Shown: piece by piece, positions 6,127-7,788 of the stretch
Layout of the letters: each line of letters opens with the position of its first letter
How positions within the stretch are numbered: the stretch's first letter is position 1
Source: a bacterium
Lineage (GTDB): Bacteria > SZUA-79 > Acidulodesulfobacterales > Acidulodesulfobacteraceae
Assembly (NCBI GenBank): GCA_021803845.1
Contig: JAJZLA010000059.1
Location: forward strand, 1-7,788
Direction: 5' to 3'
Length of the DNA stretch: 7,788 nt
Translations under genes and position numbers: made by a program
The notes under the pieces: generated by a model
Databases searched by the model: none
What the model was told of the DNA's origin: nothing
What the model saw: the letters and a program-made list of their open reading frames with translations, nothing else

Positions 6127-7428
6127 ATGTCTCCAAGCATAGCTATCGGTATATTCGGCATTATTATAGTCATCGGATTCATAGGCGAAATACTTTTTGA
6201 ATACACGAAAATTCCTTCAATTCTTTTTTTAATGGCTGCGGGGCTTTTACTGGGGCCGATTTACCATATATTTAATCAAAGCGTTTTTCTTTCGTTTGCG
6301 CCTTATTTAAGCACTTTAGTCTTAGTTTTAATAATGTTTCAGGGCGGCATCGAGCTTGATTTTTTAACAGTTTTTAAATCGTCATATCTTTCTATGATAT
6401 TGATAATAATAGGACTTTTGCTTTCTATTATATTGGTAGGAGGAGCGTTTTACGTAACGGGCGGCGGAGATTTAATGCAGTCTTTAATGCTTGGGGTTAT
6501 AGTCTCATGCTCAAGCTCGACGGTTATAATGCCTTTATTGCCGAATATTGATGCGACCGAAAAAAGCAAGACGGTAATAGCTATAGAATCGACGTTCAAC
6601 GACGCATTTGCAATAATTATTTTAATAGTTTTAATAGAAATAGCAAAAAATTCATCCGCAAGTTTTAGTATCGGAGGAATTGCAATGCAGACGCTTTATT
6701 CATTTGCCGTATCTGCATTGGTCGCCGTAGTAGCGGGAATAATATGGTATTCGCTTTTAAAATTTTTAACCAATACGAAGTTTGCATATTCCGTTACTTT
6801 TGCCGCAATGCTGGTGATAGTTCTTATTATGCACTATATCCATGGAAACGGAGCTATAGCCATACTTGTTTTTGGTATAATGATGGGCAATGAAGAACTT
6901 TTAACCAGACTAAAGTTAAATTTTTTTAAAATGAGCATAAAAAATTCCGTCATAAAAAAATTTAACCATGAATTTTCGTTTTTAATTCGTACGGTTTTTT
7001 TCGTGTTTCTTGGAGTGGTAGTAGAATTGACGGACGTTGGAGTAGAATTTTTTATCAGGCTTTTTGTGATAATCCTGCTTATAATAATTTCAAGATATAT
7101 AGCGGTATCGTCTATTTTTAAACTGCAGAATCTCAAAAAAAATCCCGTTCCAGTTTCAGACCCTACTTCTGCTTCTACGGGTAACATTGAAGACGTTAAA
7201 AAAGAAAAATTTTTTATGTTGTCCATGATAGGCAGGGCGCTTGCTACGGCTATTATGGCGTATATGCCTTTAAACGCGGGCATTCCCGGAACGTCTAAAT
7301 TTCCGGAATATGCGTTTACGGTAATTATAGCGACGAATGTTCTTTTAACTTTCGGTGTTTGGTACGGTTCGCGCAAATATAAAAAGAAAAAACCTGAAGC
7401 TGAAATCATAACGGAAGTTAGTTCTTAA
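6127..7428 (+). CDS. CPA1-family cation/proton antiporter
   Basis: The 433-residue, strongly hydrophobic protein has about 11-13 likely membrane segments and exchanges Na+ (or K+) for H+ across the inner membrane. Family marks are FEYTKIPSILFLMAAGLLLGP (24-44), MFQGGIELDF (70-79), SCSSSTVIMPLL (127-138) and the ion-binding ESTFNDAFAII (154-164). Asn158-Asp159 is the pair typical of electroneutral CPA1 exchangers. RTVFFVFLG (288-296) and GRALATAIMA (369-378) carry the conserved arginines. Between two late membrane segments is a polar Pro/Ser/Thr-rich loop with charged ends (about 336-361). The C-terminus is a short basic tail with no RCK/TrkA domain. No Shine-Dalgarno sequence precedes the ATG, but a good promoter lies about 75-105 bases upstream. 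Which cation is transported cannot be told from the sequence. Confidence 0.92.
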   Translation: MSPSIAIGIFGIIIVIGFIGEILFEYTKIPSILFLMAAGLLLGPIYHIFNQSVFLSFAPYLSTLVLVLIMFQGGIELDFLTVFKSSYLSMILIIIGLLLSIILVGGAFYVTGGGDLMQSLMLGVIVSCSSSTVIMPLLPNIDATEKSKTVIAIESTFNDAFAIIILIVLIEIAKNSSASFSIGGIAMQTLYSFAVSALVAVVAGIIWYSLLKFLTNTKFAYSVTFAAMLVIVLIMHYIHGNGAIAILVFGIMMGNEELLTRLKLNFFKMSIKNSVIKKFNHEFSFLIRTVFFVFLGVVVELTDVGVEFFIRLFVIILLIIISRYIAVSSIFKLQNLKKNPVPVSDPTSASTGNIEDVKKEKFFMLSMIGRALATAIMAYMPLNAGIPGTSKFPEYAFTVIIATNVLLTFGVWYGSRKYKKKKPEAEIITEVSS

Positions 7429-7458
7429 TACTTCGGCGGAAATTTCAAATTTTATAAA

Positions 7459-7488
7459 TTTTCAATTATAAAGAAAAAGTTGTATAAT
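7459..7488 (+). promoter_or_regulatory. Candidate promoter of the gene at 7551
   Basis: TTTTCA (7459-7464, four of six) and a perfect TATAAT (7483-7488) are separated by 18 bp. Transcription would start near 7495, giving a leader of about 55 bases that carries a consensus ribosome binding site. No clear terminator is seen between the antiporter stop and this site, so read-through is also possible. Confidence 0.4.
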
Positions 7489-7538
7489 AATATGCCAAAA
7501 CTATAAAGTGAAATAATATTTAATTAATGTAAATTATT

Positions 7539-7543
7539 GGAGG
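7539..7543 (+). promoter_or_regulatory. Ribosome binding site of the gene at 7551
   Basis: GGAGG lies 7 bases before the ATG, with optimal sequence and spacing. With the dnaK site, it is one of only two clear Shine-Dalgarno sequences in the window, and it decides this start. Confidence 0.85.
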
Positions 7544-7550
7544 TAAAAAA

Positions 7551-7788
7551 ATGGATTATTCGTTAATCGATACGGAGTATCAAAAATTACAATCAGAGGC
7601 AAACAGCGTCGGCGATAAAATACAAAATTTGGCGGCTAAGTTACAAAAATTACAGTCTTCAGGAAATCAGGATGCCCGCGAATGGCTTTTAGACCTTAAA
7701 GATATAGCTCTTTCCGTTCAGAGCGAGCAAAATCAAATGTTTTCTTTTTTGCAGACTTTACATCAAAATATTCCACAGGTTAGCGACC
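7551..7788 (+). CDS. Unrecognised Gln-rich helical protein (3' end outside window)
   Basis: The frame is open to the window edge, giving 79 residues beginning MDYSLIDTEYQKLQSEANSV. I do not recognise the family. What is visible is soluble and predicted mostly helical: few Gly, one Pro, no signal peptide and no membrane segment. It is rich in Gln, Ser and Leu, with heptad-like spacing of hydrophobic residues (for example IQNLAAKLQKLQSS at 26-39), consistent with a coiled coil. A single Trp sits at 46 in DAREWLLDLKDIA. The strong GGAGG ribosome binding site and a promoter candidate support a real and possibly well-expressed gene. It follows the antiporter by 122 bp on the same strand. Candidate roles such as a structural or stress protein are speculation, and the rest of the gene is needed to judge. 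Confidence 0.8.
   Translation, partial: MDYSLIDTEYQKLQSEANSVGDKIQNLAAKLQKLQSSGNQDAREWLLDLKDIALSVQSEQNQMFSFLQTLHQNIPQVSD

Noticed and set aside
6834..7409. 191-residue minus-strand frame inside the antiporter gene
   Set aside because: It is long but lies wholly within a well-supported CPA1 coding region, shows no family pattern and is best explained as an opposite-strand shadow.
1..7788. CRISPR arrays, tRNA or rRNA genes, insertion sequences, attachment sites, toxin-antitoxin or defence modules
   Set aside because: None was seen by reading the window. There are no regularly spaced repeats, no transposase-like frames and no structured RNA apart from the dnaK-dnaJ hairpin.

Overview
The window is AT-rich bacterial chromosome, most likely from a Gram-negative (diderm) bacterium. 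Three things point that way. The DnaK carries the extra N-terminal segment typical of diderm DnaK proteins. The window encodes a DUF721/DciA-type helicase-loader protein rather than a DnaC/DnaI type. It also has an MJ0042-type zinc-ribbon membrane protein of the kind common in delta-proteobacteria-like lineages. A low-GC deltaproteobacterial relative is my best guess, but this is inference and no rRNA is present to settle it.

Layout. Positions 1-3726 (+) hold the chaperone cluster grpE (5' end cut off), dnaK and dnaJ. A very strong hairpin terminator or attenuator lies between dnaK and dnaJ. A short dciA-like gene (3749-4075, -) converges on dnaJ. It is divergent from a small zinc-ribbon/single-TM protein (4146-4688, +), with a hexanucleotide tandem repeat just before the latter's start. 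A very AT-rich gene for a CelD/FemAB-like GNAT acyltransferase (4739-5893, -) converges on the zinc-ribbon gene. It is divergent from a CPA1-type cation/proton antiporter (6127-7428, +). The 233-bp gap between them holds back-to-back promoter candidates and three copies of ATATTGAAA. The window ends inside an unrecognised helical, Gln-rich protein (from 7551, +) with its own promoter candidate and a consensus ribosome binding site.

How the genes work together. GrpE, DnaK and DnaJ form the Hsp70 folding machine. The other genes are single housekeeping or accessory functions with no evident shared pathway. Alternating orientations and separate promoter candidates suggest mostly monocistronic units after dnaJ.

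I do not see a clear new multi-gene system. The items most worth a second look are the dnaK-dnaJ hairpin, which pairs a Shine-Dalgarno sequence with an anti-Shine-Dalgarno mimic; the divergent regulatory region at 5894-6126; the minimal zinc-ribbon membrane protein; and the unidentified gene at the right edge.
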